A stretch of 64,000 nucleotides of DNA from NCBI RefSeq assembly GCF_000189755.2, contig NZ_KI912183.1:1862257-1926256 (forward strand), given 5' to 3'. Positions 16,410-24,177 of the stretch are shown here, piece after piece (position 1 is the stretch's first letter; every line of letters starts with the position of its first letter). Source of the stretch: Desulfotomaculum nigrificans DSM 574. GTDB taxonomy: Bacteria > Bacillota > Desulfotomaculia > Desulfotomaculales > Desulfotomaculaceae. A program made the position numbers and the translations under genes. The notes under the pieces were generated by a model, which was not told the origin of the DNA, did no database searches, and was given only the letters and a program-made list of their open reading frames with translations.

Positions 16410-16760
16410 TTACCAACACCAACCGTAATATCCGCCGCCCATCATGCCAGGGCCCATACCATAGTAGCCGTTGCCCATCATGGGGCCATTACCATTCTGT
16501 TGCATATAATCTTTCATGCTGTCAATTTGCTGCTTCCATGCCTTTGCTTGTTCCTCTGTGATATACCCGTATGACAGCATCTGATCTACCTGGGCCTTAC
16601 GCCATTCAAACATCTGGTTGAAATAGTCCTGAGCCTGTTGAGTATAAGAATCTTGGGCCTGTGTCTGGTCGGTACTGGTTCCCGCCGCGAAAGCCCCAGG
16701 AACCAGCATGGCCAGCATGGCCATTACAACTAACCCTAGTACAACTAACTTCTTTTTCAT
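16410..16760 (-). CDS. Secreted DUF2680/YckD-like protein ending -GWCW
   Basis: This 116-residue exported protein has a signal peptide ending AFAA. The helical middle part reads YITEEQAKAWKQQIDSM, typical of DUF2680 (YckD) proteins, which are uncharacterised cell-surface proteins. The tail is Met/Gly/Tyr-rich and ends YYGWCW. The ATG follows GGGGGAGG. Box B7 with TATAGT lies upstream. The Met-rich tail recalls 21186-21446 and could bind copper or silver, though nothing in the sequence proves this. Confidence 0.78.
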   Translation of the reverse strand: MKKKLVVLGLVVMAMLAMLVPGAFAAGTSTDQTQAQDSYTQQAQDYFNQMFEWRKAQVDQMLSYGYITEEQAKAWKQQIDSMKDYMQQNGNGPMMGNGYYGMGPGMMGGGYYGWCW

Positions 16761-16811
16761 TTAAAATTCCTCCCCCTTGTTTTGATTTATGTAATCACTT
16801 CCTATGCTTTT

Positions 16812-16866
16812 ACTATAACAGTATATTTTTACAGGAATGTCACAGGAATTTAAACTTTTTGTGATA
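16812..16866 (-). promoter_or_regulatory. Box B7 with -10 TATAGT
   Basis: Minus-strand GTTTAAATTCC, TGTGACATTCC and TGTAA at 11-bp steps precede TATAGT (16812-16817). Confidence 0.7.
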
Positions 16867-16919
16867 ATCAAGAAATTTTATCCAATTATTTGTATAACCA
16901 GCTAATTATTAGAAGGTGA

Positions 16920-16951
16920 CCCACAAAAAATAAAATACGTTTACGGATAAC
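16920..16951 (+). promoter_or_regulatory. SigI-type promoter P7
   Basis: CCCACAAAAA, 14 nt, CGGATAAC lie just before the SigI-like gene at 16972, suggesting autoregulation. Confidence 0.65.
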
Positions 16952-16971
16952 TGAATACAGGGGGTGATCTT

Positions 16972-17520
16972 TTGTTCGGTGCCCAAACAAACAATTTCTT
17001 ATTGTTGGCTCAAAAAGGTGACCCGTATGCCCGTAGTATCCTGCTGGCAAGCAATAAAAATTTCGTCAAAAAAACGGCCTCGCAGATTTGTAACAGGGTT
17101 TTACACTGGCATGTAGATGAGGAACTGGATGTAGCCCTGAACGCCTTTGATGATGCCATTGACAGTTTTTCAAAGTCGAAGGAAGACAATTTTTTCTATT
17201 ACGCGGAAAAAATAATCTATTTGCGTTTATATCAGCATTTAGAAAGAGAAGACACGCCAGGCGAACATGCCAGTCAGCTAAACTTGAAAAATCAGCCTTC
17301 TCTAACGGGTAAGCCGGATGCCTGGGACAGACAAAAATGGATATACCTGTTATGTGAAAACCACAAGGAGGTTTTGGAAGCATACGGCGTTTCCCATGAA
17401 GACCTCCTGGGGCGTGAGCAGAAAGACTGCGGGCTGGTAGTACAGTTAAAAGTTAAAATCCATGCGGCACGGGAAGCGCTGAGAAAACACTGGGAATCCT
17501 TTAAAGAAGAAATTGGTTAG
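16972..17520 (+). CDS. SigI-like sigma factor lacking the C-terminal domain
   Basis: This 182-residue protein matches the first two-thirds of SigI at 18817-19527. Region 2 is recognisable (HVDEELDVALNAFDDAIDSF, then a YAEKIIYLRLYQHLERE helix). The C-terminal SigI domain with the second DNA-binding helix, present in the paralogue as VSRRVLENGRKYIVAL, is missing; the protein ends with a charged helix instead. The TTG at 16972 follows CAGGGGGTG. No rsgI gene follows; the orphan RsgI at 10277 may be its partner. It could be a degenerate sigma factor, a decoy that titrates RsgI, or half of a split factor. Confidence 0.75.
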   Translation: MFGAQTNNFLLLAQKGDPYARSILLASNKNFVKKTASQICNRVLHWHVDEELDVALNAFDDAIDSFSKSKEDNFFYYAEKIIYLRLYQHLEREDTPGEHASQLNLKNQPSLTGKPDAWDRQKWIYLLCENHKEVLEAYGVSHEDLLGREQKDCGLVVQLKVKIHAAREALRKHWESFKEEIG

Positions 17521-17538
17521 TGCCGCCTTTCTTAAATA

Positions 17539-17611
17539 AGCTACAATTTCTTGTAGCTACACAGATGCAAAAAGCACCCGGGAACCAGCGGTTTTCCAGG
17601 TGCTTTTCTTT
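17539..17611. terminator. Two hairpins, bidirectional terminator
   Basis: AGCTACAA/TTGTAGCT is followed by AAAAGCACC/GGTGCTTTT. They serve the convergent genes 16972 (+) and 17632 (-). Confidence 0.75.
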
Positions 17612-17631
17612 ACATCTTTTTTCTACATATC

Positions 17632-17889
17632 CTAGCGAGACAGTTGTTCTTTCATTCTTTTGTATTCTTCCTCGGTGATTTCGTTTTTGGCGTAACGGGT
17701 ACCCAGTACCTCCAGGGCCGCCGACGACCCGTAGCCAGGTGATCTCTTAACCACCTTCAAGAGACCGTAGATTATCAACCCTACAATAACAATCGGAACC
17801 AACATGGACAGGATCATGCCAACCCATCCGCCAACACCGGACATCATGCCCATACCAGGCCAACCCATGCCATAACCACCACACCACAT
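17632..17889 (-). CDS. Small membrane protein with SHOCT domain
   Basis: This 85-residue protein starts MWCGGYGMGWPGMGMM, a Met/Gly/Trp-rich external end. A membrane helix (about 26-46) and a SHOCT domain (ALEVLGTRYAKNEITEEEY, about 58-84) follow; SHOCT is a short helical oligomerisation module. The shorter gene at 23997-24125 shares the GMGW plus membrane-helix layout without SHOCT. The ATG follows AAAGGGG, and box B8 with TACAAT lies upstream. It is probably envelope-stress associated by context only. Confidence 0.8.
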   Translation of the reverse strand: MWCGGYGMGWPGMGMMSGVGGWVGMILSMLVPIVIVGLIIYGLLKVVKRSPGYGSSAALEVLGTRYAKNEITEEEYKRMKEQLSR

Positions 17890-17931
17890 ACTGTTTACCC
17901 CTTTCTGATGTTTTTTGTATTTCCTTTACTA

Positions 17932-17987
17932 ATTGTACCCACTCTTTGTTACAGCCCCGTTACAGGTTTTTAACATTTTTGTGATAT
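17932..17987 (-). promoter_or_regulatory. Box B8 with -10 TACAAT
   Basis: Minus-strand TGTTA, TGTAA and TGTAA half-sites at 11-bp steps precede TACAAT (17932-17937). Confidence 0.7.
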
Positions 17988-18048
17988 TTAGCCAATTACC
18001 TTAACTAAACAACAGGCTCCTTGCGAAATCTGTGATAGAGAATATGCA

Positions 18049-18585
18049 TTACCAGTGTCCCATCGACCTGCTTCTCCAGCCGTTACCGTTATCGTACCAC
18101 TCATAGTTTGGCTGATAGTCCGGCGGTACAGCAATCATAGGCCCGCAATCCCAGCCGGGGTAATAACCTGGACCTGGTTGATACATGGTGTTCGGCTGGG
18201 TATTTTGTGCCGGTTGTGAGGTTAAGCCGGGCTGCGAAGCATCCTGTACCTGCTGCTGAGGTGCATTTTGCACCTGCTGTGGAGGTTGTGCAGTAGTTGT
18301 AGGCTGCCCGTTTGTGGCAGCGGGTGGTGTCGCCCCATTATCAACTGCCGAGGGATTATCATTTAATTGAGTAGCCTCTGTACTACTGCTGTTATTATTA
18401 ATAGCCGGTATTGCATCGTTGGGCGACAATAACTCTTCCTGTTGCTGCGTAGTCTGGTTCTTCTGACCGTTTTCACCCGTTATAAACTTATAAGGATCTG
18501 CGAGGACATTAGTCAGGGGCAGGACCAGGGCAAGGATGAGTATAATGCCCAGCGCAATGAGTGCTATGTTCTTCTTTGACCACAT
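18049..18585 (-). CDS. LPLTN-family anchored Gln/Asn-rich protein ending -GHW
   Basis: This 178-residue protein has a hydrophobic N-terminus (about 6-30) ending LPLTNVLADP, a long Gln/Asn/Thr/Pro linker and the tail DYQPNYEWYDNGNGW, ending SMGHW. Paralogues are the broken genes at 1760-2179 and 24286-24770. An upstream ATG at 18621 overlaps the TAGAAT -10 element, so the ATG at 18585 after GAGGGGAAGAGAG is chosen. Box B9 drives it, divergent from sigI. The YEWYDN tail recurs in 5695-5976. Function unknown; surface location is likely. Confidence 0.75.
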   Translation of the reverse strand: MWSKKNIALIALGIILILALVLPLTNVLADPYKFITGENGQKNQTTQQQEELLSPNDAIPAINNNSSSTEATQLNDNPSAVDNGATPPAATNGQPTTTAQPPQQVQNAPQQQVQDASQPGLTSQPAQNTQPNTMYQPGPGYYPGWDCGPMIAVPPDYQPNYEWYDNGNGWRSRSMGHW

Positions 18586-18619
18586 CACATTTCTCTCTTC
18601 CCCTCGTATTTTTATCCCC

Positions 18620-18675
18620 ATTCTAACCCACTAACTTCACAGGATTGTTACAAGTTTTTAACATTTTTGTCACAT
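18620..18675 (-). promoter_or_regulatory. Box B9 with -10 TAGAAT
   Basis: Minus-strand TGTTA, TGTAA and TGTGA at 11-bp steps precede TAGAAT (18620-18625). Confidence 0.7.
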
Positions 18676-18681
18676 AAGCGT

Positions 18682-18716
18682 TATGTCACAAAAAGTTTAC
18701 ATTGCTGTGACAATGG
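18682..18716 (+). promoter_or_regulatory. Box B10 upstream of sigI
   Basis: Plus-strand GTTTACATTGC and TGTGACAATGG repeats diverge from B9. A -10 near TTAAACT is weak. This places sigI under the box regulator. Confidence 0.55.
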
Positions 18717-18816
18717 CGACAAATTCAGACGTTAAACTAGAGAAAAGGATTGACCCGGCATCAATATATTAGCCAGCACTTTTGTCTGCTGAAAACATGT
18801 AAGCGGAGTGATTTAT

Positions 18817-19527
18817 TTGAGCGATACAGTTTTACAACTCGTTACGTTAGCTCAACAAGGGGACGACCAGGTCCGGGAGGAATTAATTTATCAGTGCAAG
18901 CCTTTTATTCAAAAGGTCTGTTTTCATATTTGTAAGAGAAACCTGACCTGGGAAAACGATGACGAGTTAAGCATTGCCCTGCTGGCCTTTAACGAAGCCA
19001 TCAACTCTTACAGTTCGGAGAAGACAGCCAGCTTTCAGACCTTTGCCCGTCAGATTATTCATCAAAGGTTGGTGGATTTTTTCCGCCGGGAGGGACGTCA
19101 CCAGCATTTGCCCTTTTCAAGTTTTTCCGAGGAAGAAGAAACTGAGCTAAGTTTGGCCGAATGTTCCCAGTCCTTAGAAAATTACAAGTTAAAGACAGAG
19201 CAAGAAGAATTGGCCGAGATGATGATTGAGTTTGAGCAACGGCTGCAGGAATTTGGCACCTCGCTGGAAGAGCTGGCAGATGTTTGCCCAAAACATAGAG
19301 ATACCAGGGAAAAATTATTACAAGTTGCCAGAATCTTAACAGACAATGAAACTATGCTTGCCTCCTTTCATAAAACCAAACGTATTCCCGCCAAAGACCT
19401 GGAAGAATCGGCAAAGGTAAGCAGGAGAGTTTTGGAAAATGGTCGTAAATATATTGTAGCCCTGGTGATTATATTATCCGAGGCTCGATTCTCCGCCTTT
19501 AAATCCTTTGCAGGTTTGGACCGCTAG
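18817..19527 (+). CDS. sigI: RNA polymerase sigma factor SigI
   Basis: This 236-residue alternative sigma factor would direct polymerase to the CCCACATAAA/CGGATAA promoters in the window. Region 2 carries ENDDELSIALLAFNEAINSY and FQTFARQIIHQRLVDFFRRE; the SigI C-terminal domain carries CPKHRDTREKL and VSRRVLENGRKYIVALVIIL. The TTG at 18817 follows GGAGTG by 7 nt, the same layout as at 16972; the GTG at 18808 overlaps that site. rsgI starts 20 bp after the stop. In Bacillus SigI serves heat and envelope stress; in Clostridium thermocellum paralogues sense polysaccharide. Confidence 0.93.
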   Translation: MSDTVLQLVTLAQQGDDQVREELIYQCKPFIQKVCFHICKRNLTWENDDELSIALLAFNEAINSYSSEKTASFQTFARQIIHQRLVDFFRREGRHQHLPFSSFSEEEETELSLAECSQSLENYKLKTEQEELAEMMIEFEQRLQEFGTSLEELADVCPKHRDTREKLLQVARILTDNETMLASFHKTKRIPAKDLEESAKVSRRVLENGRKYIVALVIILSEARFSAFKSFAGLDR

Positions 19528-19547
19528 CCGGAAAGAGGGTATCTGCT

Positions 19548-20873
19548 ATGAATATTAAAGCAATGGTAACCAAAATTGACAGGTCAAACAATTTGATGGT
19601 GGTCTTCACAGAAGACAGGCGGTTTATCAAACTACCTTTGCCTCCGAATGTCCCCAACCTGGGTGCAACCATACAGGTGAACTTGCAGCCGGAAAAGAAA
19701 TTGATGCATAAGCTGCTGACAACTAAGTGGTTTACAGCGGCAGCGGTCTTCCTCTTGGTTCTGGCAGCAGGTTTGTATACCTCCCTTGGAATATCGCCTG
19801 TAGCCGCCTACGTTAATTTAGACATGAAACCCCGTTTGCAACTATCCGTAAATGAACAAGGGAAAGTCACTGGTGTTACTGCCCTGAACCAAGAGGCTAA
19901 ACAATTATTGGACCGGGTGGATACCGGGCGACAGGATCTTTATCAGATTGTTAAAGATATAATGGAAGCAGTAGGTAATCAGGGTTATTTAGAACCTCAA
20001 AAGCAAAATCTGGTTATGGCTAGTGTTACTAACCTGCAGGATTCTTCCAATTATCAGGTTGATCAAACCAAGCTCCGCTCCATTATCCAGGAAGCGCTAA
20101 TTTCCCAGCATTACTCGGGTTACATCGTGATGAATAAAACCGGGCTCAATCAGTGGCAAAGGGCCCGGCAAGCAGGCCAAACAGTTAATGAATATCTTGT
20201 TTCCGAACGTGCCAGGGAAAAGGGCATCACCCTGACTCCCCGGGAATTGGATGACAGCGATTTAATGCAAGTTTTGGAAAAGTCGAATCTACCGGTTCCC
20301 ATGTTATTCCCTGAAAATACCTTGGAAGTATCACAACCAGGGGAACCTGTTTCCCCCCAACAGGGAGGAGATCATCCAAACAGTTCTTCAGCACCCAACC
20401 AGTTCTATGAAGAAAACCATTACGGTAGCTCCAGGTGGCAACAACAAAGCCAACAGTTCCCGAAAGCACCGGTACCGGCGGCAAAAAGTACTCACAGCAC
20501 TCCCGAAAAATATTATAGCAAACCAAACCAGTCAGAAGGGCACCCGGCAGACAGTGGAGCAAAAGATGCAATCGGCCAACAACAACCTGTTTGGGATATG
20601 GATAATCAATCCACGAGTAACGAACCTGTCCACGGGGATGAATCCGGTTCTCATAACCCACAGGTTCAGGAAAAAATGAACAATAATCAAAACAACCAGT
20701 GGGGCAACGAAGATACAATAGGAATGAGCCATCCAGCCCAGCAGGAACAAAGAAATACCCCGGATGACGGTAATCAAACTAATTCTACTCAACACGATTA
20801 CCAAAGAGATTCCTCAAAGCAAAATGCAGATAACAACAGTCGGCAGTCCGGGAGTAAAAGCAATGGTTGGTAG
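19548..20873 (+). CDS. rsgI: Anti-sigma-I factor RsgI
   Basis: This 441-residue single-pass membrane protein should hold SigI inactive. The N-terminal RsgI domain (KAMVTKIDRSNNLMVVFTED) is followed by one membrane helix at about 58-80, the conserved AYVNLDMKPRLQLSVNEQGK segment, a helical region and a long Gln/Asn/Ser/His extracellular tail ending SGSKSNGW. Known RsgI proteins carry sensor domains outside; here a low-complexity Trp-ended tail replaces them, as in the paralogue at 10277. The ATG follows GAAAGAGGG. It forms an operon with sigI. Release probably needs proteolysis, for which HtrA is a local candidate. Confidence 0.9.
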   Translation: MNIKAMVTKIDRSNNLMVVFTEDRRFIKLPLPPNVPNLGATIQVNLQPEKKLMHKLLTTKWFTAAAVFLLVLAAGLYTSLGISPVAAYVNLDMKPRLQLSVNEQGKVTGVTALNQEAKQLLDRVDTGRQDLYQIVKDIMEAVGNQGYLEPQKQNLVMASVTNLQDSSNYQVDQTKLRSIIQEALISQHYSGYIVMNKTGLNQWQRARQAGQTVNEYLVSERAREKGITLTPRELDDSDLMQVLEKSNLPVPMLFPENTLEVSQPGEPVSPQQGGDHPNSSSAPNQFYEENHYGSSRWQQQSQQFPKAPVPAAKSTHSTPEKYYSKPNQSEGHPADSGAKDAIGQQQPVWDMDNQSTSNEPVHGDESGSHNPQVQEKMNNNQNNQWGNEDTIGMSHPAQQEQRNTPDDGNQTNSTQHDYQRDSSKQNADNNSRQSGSKSNGW

Positions 20874-20881
20874 GTTTTTAG

Positions 20882-20906
20882 AAAGGCCGGGAAACCGGTC
20901 TTTTTT
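20882..20906 (+). terminator. Intrinsic terminator of sigI-rsgI
   Basis: A short GGCCGG/CCGGTC hairpin is followed by TTTTTT. Confidence 0.75.
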
Positions 20907-20938
20907 CTATATATACGTGCATATGCCCGTAAAAACAA

Positions 20939-20980
20939 AAAGAAGGCGCACTGGCTTAGCCAGTAGACCTTCTTTTTTAT
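20939..20980 (-). terminator. Intrinsic terminator
   Basis: AAAAAGAAGG and ACTGGCT pair with AGCCAGT and CCTTCTTTTTT, beyond the 20987 stop. Confidence 0.8.
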
Positions 20981-20986
20981 GTACCA

Positions 20987-21175
20987 CTACATCAGAGGAA
21001 CCATATAACGATCTTCTAAAAACCCCACAAAATCCCATGCTTCGTTCTCTGTTAACTTTTCCAAACCGCATTTATTATATAGCTCTTTAATTAGGTATAA
21101 GATATAATCCTCAGTGAGGTTATTGTGGTTTATTAATCTAACTATTGCCTTTAAAGTTTCATTTGTAGCAAACAT
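20987..21175 (-). CDS. Hypothetical 62-residue protein
   Basis: An ATG at 21175, 11 bp after the stop of 21186-21446, opens a soluble acidic protein: MFATNETLKAIVRLINHNN, then DYILYLIKELYNKCGLEKL and WDFVGFLEDRY. It looks helical and lacks a signal peptide. No strong ribosome site is seen, so translation may be coupled to the upstream gene. I do not recognise the family. Confidence 0.5.
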   Translation of the reverse strand: MFATNETLKAIVRLINHNNLTEDYILYLIKELYNKCGLEKLTENEAWDFVGFLEDRYMVPLM

Positions 21176-21185
21176 TTTACTTAAA

Positions 21186-21446
21186 CTACCAGCATCCCAT
21201 GCCCATTCCCATATAGCCCATACCCATTTGACCCATGCCCCAGCCGTAGCCGTTGTTTGCATAGTTGTAATTGGGCTGATAGTTAGCATCATACTGGTAA
21301 TATCCGGGGTTGGTGTAAACCTGTTGCGCGGTAGTTGCCTGCTGCACGTTTGCATGGGCACCGTGGGCAAAGGCGCTGGACAGGGGCAGAGCCACTAAAC
21401 TTAAGGCCAGAACTCCCAGAAAAACAAATTTTTTGGATAATTTCAT
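21186..21446 (-). CDS. Small secreted Met/Tyr-rich protein ending -GMGCW
   Basis: This 86-residue exported protein has a signal peptide ending AFA, then HGAHANVQQATTAQQ, the tail motif NYQPNYNYANNGYGWG and a Met/Gly run ending MGMGCW. Met-rich plus one Cys recalls copper-binding peptides, but this is only composition. The ATG follows AAAAAAGGAGG. Box B11 with TATTAT lies upstream, and 20987-21175 probably shares the transcript. It shares the YxPNY tail with 5695 and 18049. Confidence 0.75.
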   Translation of the reverse strand: MKLSKKFVFLGVLALSLVALPLSSAFAHGAHANVQQATTAQQVYTNPGYYQYDANYQPNYNYANNGYGWGMGQMGMGYMGMGMGCW

Positions 21447-21476
21447 CTACATTACCTCCTTTTTTCTGTTAAGGAT

Positions 21477-21530
21477 ATAATAACCAATGATTGTTACAGC
21501 AGTGTCACAAGCATTTAACATTTTTGTGAT
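21477..21530 (-). promoter_or_regulatory. Box B11 with -10 TATTAT
   Basis: Minus-strand TGTTA, TGTGA and TGTAA at 11-bp steps precede TATTAT (21477-21482). Confidence 0.7.
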
Positions 21531-21543
21531 TTTAGAGCAGTCT

Positions 21544-21592
21544 ATGTCACAAAAAGTTTTTTAATTGTAACACTGTTGTTAAACTGTATTAT
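21544..21592 (+). promoter_or_regulatory. Box B12 with -10 TATTAT, no gene downstream
   Basis: Plus-strand box diverging from B11, followed by TATTAT (21587-21592). The next plus-strand element is P8, then the terminator at 21688; no ORF lies between. Confidence 0.55.
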
Positions 21593-21600
21593 CCAAAAAT

Positions 21601-21628
21601 AAAATGTTAACTGGCGGGTAACATTTTA
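21601..21628. repeat. 9-bp inverted repeat in orphan leader
   Basis: AAAATGTTA and TAACATTTT flank CTGGCGGG in the transcript expected from B12. It may be a hairpin or operator. Confidence 0.4.
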
Positions 21629-21637
21629 CTTCTCTTA

Positions 21638-21669
21638 CCCACATAAAACCGGCACTATTTTCGGTAAGA
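21638..21669 (+). promoter_or_regulatory. SigI-type promoter P8, no gene downstream
   Basis: CCCACATAAA, 14 nt, CGGTAAGA point at the terminator 21688-21726 and would give an RNA of about 50 nt. Confidence 0.5.
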
Positions 21670-21687
21670 TTATAAGGGTAGCAAAGG

Positions 21688-21726
21688 GGCTGTCTCAGTT
21701 CATCAACAGAGACAGCCCCTTTTTGC
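21688..21726. terminator. Bidirectional intrinsic terminator
   Basis: AAGGGGCTGTCTC pairs with GAGACAGCCCCTT, then TTTT. It ends the histidine kinase operon and the orphan plus-strand transcript. Confidence 0.8.
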
Positions 21727-21745
21727 TTTGCATATGCCAAATAAG

Positions 21746-23137
21746 CTAAGTTTCTGATAAGGGAAGAAAAACCGTAAAAGTGGCCCCCTTTCCTAACTCA
21801 CTTTCAACTGTTACTTTTCCGCCATGTACTTCCACGATCTTTCTCACAATAGAAAGTCCAAGTCCGGAACCGGTTCCGCGCCGGGAGCGGGATTTGTCTA
21901 CCTTGTAAAACCTCTCCCAAATATTTTCTAATTCTTCTTGTGGTATGCCGGGGCCGTTATCCTTTACAGCTATAAAGGCAAAACCTTCACGTAAACCTAA
22001 TTCCACGGCGACCATGCCACCGGCATAAGAATGGCTGATAGCGTTATCCACCAGATTTGTTAGCACCTGTTTGAGGCGGTCAATATTTCCGAAGACGGTA
22101 ATTGCTTCTGGGGGGGTAATTGTTTTTACTATTGTCTTTTTAGCCGAGGCAATTTGTTTCATCCGCTCAACCGTAATATTGACGAGCTTGTTAAGTACCA
22201 CAAACTCCATCTCTTCCATATGCCCGACTTCCATTGACCTTAGTTTTAATATGTCATTGACCAGATCCTTAAGTCGGCCCGCTTCATCCATAATATTGTG
22301 GAGATAAAACTTTTCCTGTTCCTTTGACTTTACTATGCCATCATGCAACGCCTCGGCAAACCCCTGAATAACAGTCAAGGGGGTGCGCAATTCGTGGGAA
22401 ACATCGGAAACCAATTCCTGTCTTAAACGGTCCAACCGTTCAATGTCATCAATTTTTTCTTTTAATTGTGCCGACATGCGGTTTAATGAAAGAGCTAGAC
22501 GTCCCACTTCATCATCGGAGCTTACATTTAATTGTTTACCGAAATCTCCCTCAGCAATGGCTTTAGCCGTCTTTTCCATTTCAATCAGGGGGTTGGTAAA
22601 CTTTCTGAATAAAAATATGCTTAATACCGTAGCCATGACAATCCCCAGCAACGCTCCGAAAATCGCAATCTTTAACATATTCTTAATTTGTTGTTGGATG
22701 GTTGACAAGGGACTATGGATTAAAACTGCTCCTGCAATGCGACCGTCTCTTTTCAGTGGAACTGAGGCTAAAAAAACTTCCTCATTTACCCCTGCTATTT
22801 TACCGGTGAATACCGTATTGCGGCCTGCCTTTGCTTTCTCCAACAAACCTCGGTCTACTTTATGTTCATATTTGGGCCTATTCCCGTATTGTTGATGAAA
22901 AAGGGAGTCACCACTTTCGTTTACAACTAGAATATCCGCTCCTAAAAATTGACTTAATAGCCAAATCCTTTCCTTGATCACTTCGGGTTTTGCATCTTTT
23001 TTAAAAAAAGATGCAACCTCTTCGGCTTCATAGACATAAAAACGCGCCTGCTGGTCGTAAAAAAATGTCTTGATCTGCTGGGCCTGAATAATGACCGAAA
23101 AGGAAAAGACCCCCAAAACCAACAAAACAATGGCCAC
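21746..23137 (-). CDS. OmpR-partner membrane sensor histidine kinase
   Basis: This kinase of about 463 residues has two membrane segments flanking an external domain of about 130 residues, a HAMP domain (FRKFTNPLIEMEKTAKAI) and intact H, N, G boxes (SHELRTPLTVIQGFAEAL, NLVDNAISHS, DNGPGIP, GSGLGLSIV). The layout is that of PhoR/CssS/ResE kinases. The GTG at 23137 would start inside the first membrane helix. The same frame upstream encodes KWSLKRSLVTKLW across the regulator stop, so the true start may be a rare ATT near 23185. It is cotranscribed with 23164-23856. Confidence 0.9.
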   Translation of the reverse strand: MAIVLLVLGVFSFSVIIQAQQIKTFFYDQQARFYVYEAEEVASFFKKDAKPEVIKERIWLLSQFLGADILVVNESGDSLFHQQYGNRPKYEHKVDRGLLEKAKAGRNTVFTGKIAGVNEEVFLASVPLKRDGRIAGAVLIHSPLSTIQQQIKNMLKIAIFGALLGIVMATVLSIFLFRKFTNPLIEMEKTAKAIAEGDFGKQLNVSSDDEVGRLALSLNRMSAQLKEKIDDIERLDRLRQELVSDVSHELRTPLTVIQGFAEALHDGIVKSKEQEKFYLHNIMDEAGRLKDLVNDILKLRSMEVGHMEEMEFVVLNKLVNITVERMKQIASAKKTIVKTITPPEAITVFGNIDRLKQVLTNLVDNAISHSYAGGMVAVELGLREGFAFIAVKDNGPGIPQEELENIWERFYKVDKSRSRRGTGSGLGLSIVRKIVEVHGGKVTVESELGKGATFTVFLPLSET

Positions 23138-23163
23138 CCACAGTTTGGTGACCAGGCTTCTTT

Positions 23164-23856
23164 TTAATGACCACTTATTTCGAATTTGTACCCCACTCCC
23201 CGGATGGTTTTAATGTATTCGTCTTGGTTAGGTTGTCTTTCCAGTTTAGATCTTAGGCGATTTATATGGGTATCCACCGTACGAGAATCCCCGCAGTAAT
23301 CAAAACCCCAGACCATTTCCAACAGTTGATCCCGGCTGAATATTCTGCCAGGGTTTTTTGCCAGCATCGCTAAAAGTTCGAATTCCTTGGTGGTCAAATT
23401 AATCACTTCTCCATGCATCTCCAGTTCCCTGGTTAATTCGTTCAGTTTAAAGCCAGGGTAGGAAAGGATGTGACTATTATGTTTTTCCCCGATTCCTTCT
23501 GCTCTCCTCAGCACCGCTTTTACCCGAGCCACCAGTTCCCGTGTACTAAAGGGCTTAACGATGTAGTCGTCGGCCCCCAGGTCTAACCCCAGTACCCGGT
23601 CGTTCTCTTCTCCCTTGGCTGTCAGCATCACAATAGGGATTTTTCTTTCCCGTCGCAGCATCTTGCAGACGGTCCAGCCGTCCAACACAGGCATCATTAA
23701 ATCTAATAGCACAAGGTCAATGGGTTGGCTTTTCACAATATCCAACACTTGCTGGCCATCCTCTGCTTCGCATACTGTAAATCCTTCCGCTTCCAAATAG
23801 AGCCTCACTAGTTGCCTGATACGTTCTTCATCATCGGCAATTAAAATGGTTTTCAT
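23164..23856 (-). CDS. OmpR/PhoB-family response regulator
   Basis: This 230-residue transcription factor has a receiver domain (DDEE acidic pair, phospho-acceptor Asp in LVLLDLMMP, Lys in DYIVKPF) and a winged-helix DNA-binding domain (LTTKEFELLAMLAKNPG, then RTVDTHINRLRSKLE and TIRGVGYKFE). Such regulators bind 11-bp-phased direct repeats, the layout of the 21 boxes in this window, so it is the leading candidate to bind them. The ATG follows AAGGTAGG. Its own promoter region (23895-23941) has other repeats. The kinase follows directly. Confidence 0.93.
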   Translation of the reverse strand: MKTILIADDEERIRQLVRLYLEAEGFTVCEAEDGQQVLDIVKSQPIDLVLLDLMMPVLDGWTVCKMLRRERKIPIVMLTAKGEENDRVLGLDLGADDYIVKPFSTRELVARVKAVLRRAEGIGEKHNSHILSYPGFKLNELTRELEMHGEVINLTTKEFELLAMLAKNPGRIFSRDQLLEMVWGFDYCGDSRTVDTHINRLRSKLERQPNQDEYIKTIRGVGYKFEISGH

Positions 23857-23902
23857 GCTGCCACCTACCTTGTAATTACTAATTAGTCTAAATTCTACCT
23901 CT

Positions 23903-23941
23903 ATTGTTATGAATAAACAACTATGTTGTAAGTAAACAATA
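23903..23941 (-). promoter_or_regulatory. Tandem repeats upstream of the response regulator
   Basis: TTGTTTAT-TC-ATAACAA and TTGTTTAC-TT-ACAAC lie about 19 bp apart on the minus strand. They differ from the B-type boxes and may be an operator. Confidence 0.4.
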
Positions 23942-23996
23942 AAATATTGCTGGATGGTTCTACTATATTATCTGTACAGATTTCATGTATTTAATA

Positions 23997-24125
23997 CTAG
24001 TGCCGTTTTCTAAGCATGCCTATCACAAAATAGATACCTAGTCCAATAAGGCCAAGAAAGATCAGATTCATAAACATACCCATCCATCCCATGCCGTATG
24101 AGCCCGGCCAGAAACACCCAAACAT
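23997..24125 (-). CDS. 42-residue Met/Gly/Trp membrane protein
   Basis: An ATG at 24125 follows AAGGGAGGGG and encodes MFGCFWPGSYGMGWMGMFM, a membrane helix (LIFLGLIGLGIYFVIGML) and RKRH. The layout matches the first half of the SHOCT protein at 17632-17889. It lies between the response regulator and the broken LPLTN gene. A terminator-like hairpin at 24178-24205 separates it from box B13, so expression may depend on read-through. Function unknown. Confidence 0.65.
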   Translation of the reverse strand: MFGCFWPGSYGMGWMGMFMNLIFLGLIGLGIYFVIGMLRKRH

Positions 24126-24177
24126 GATAACCCCTCCCTTGTGTTGATTCTCCCAGCGTTATTTCCCTACTCAAGCT

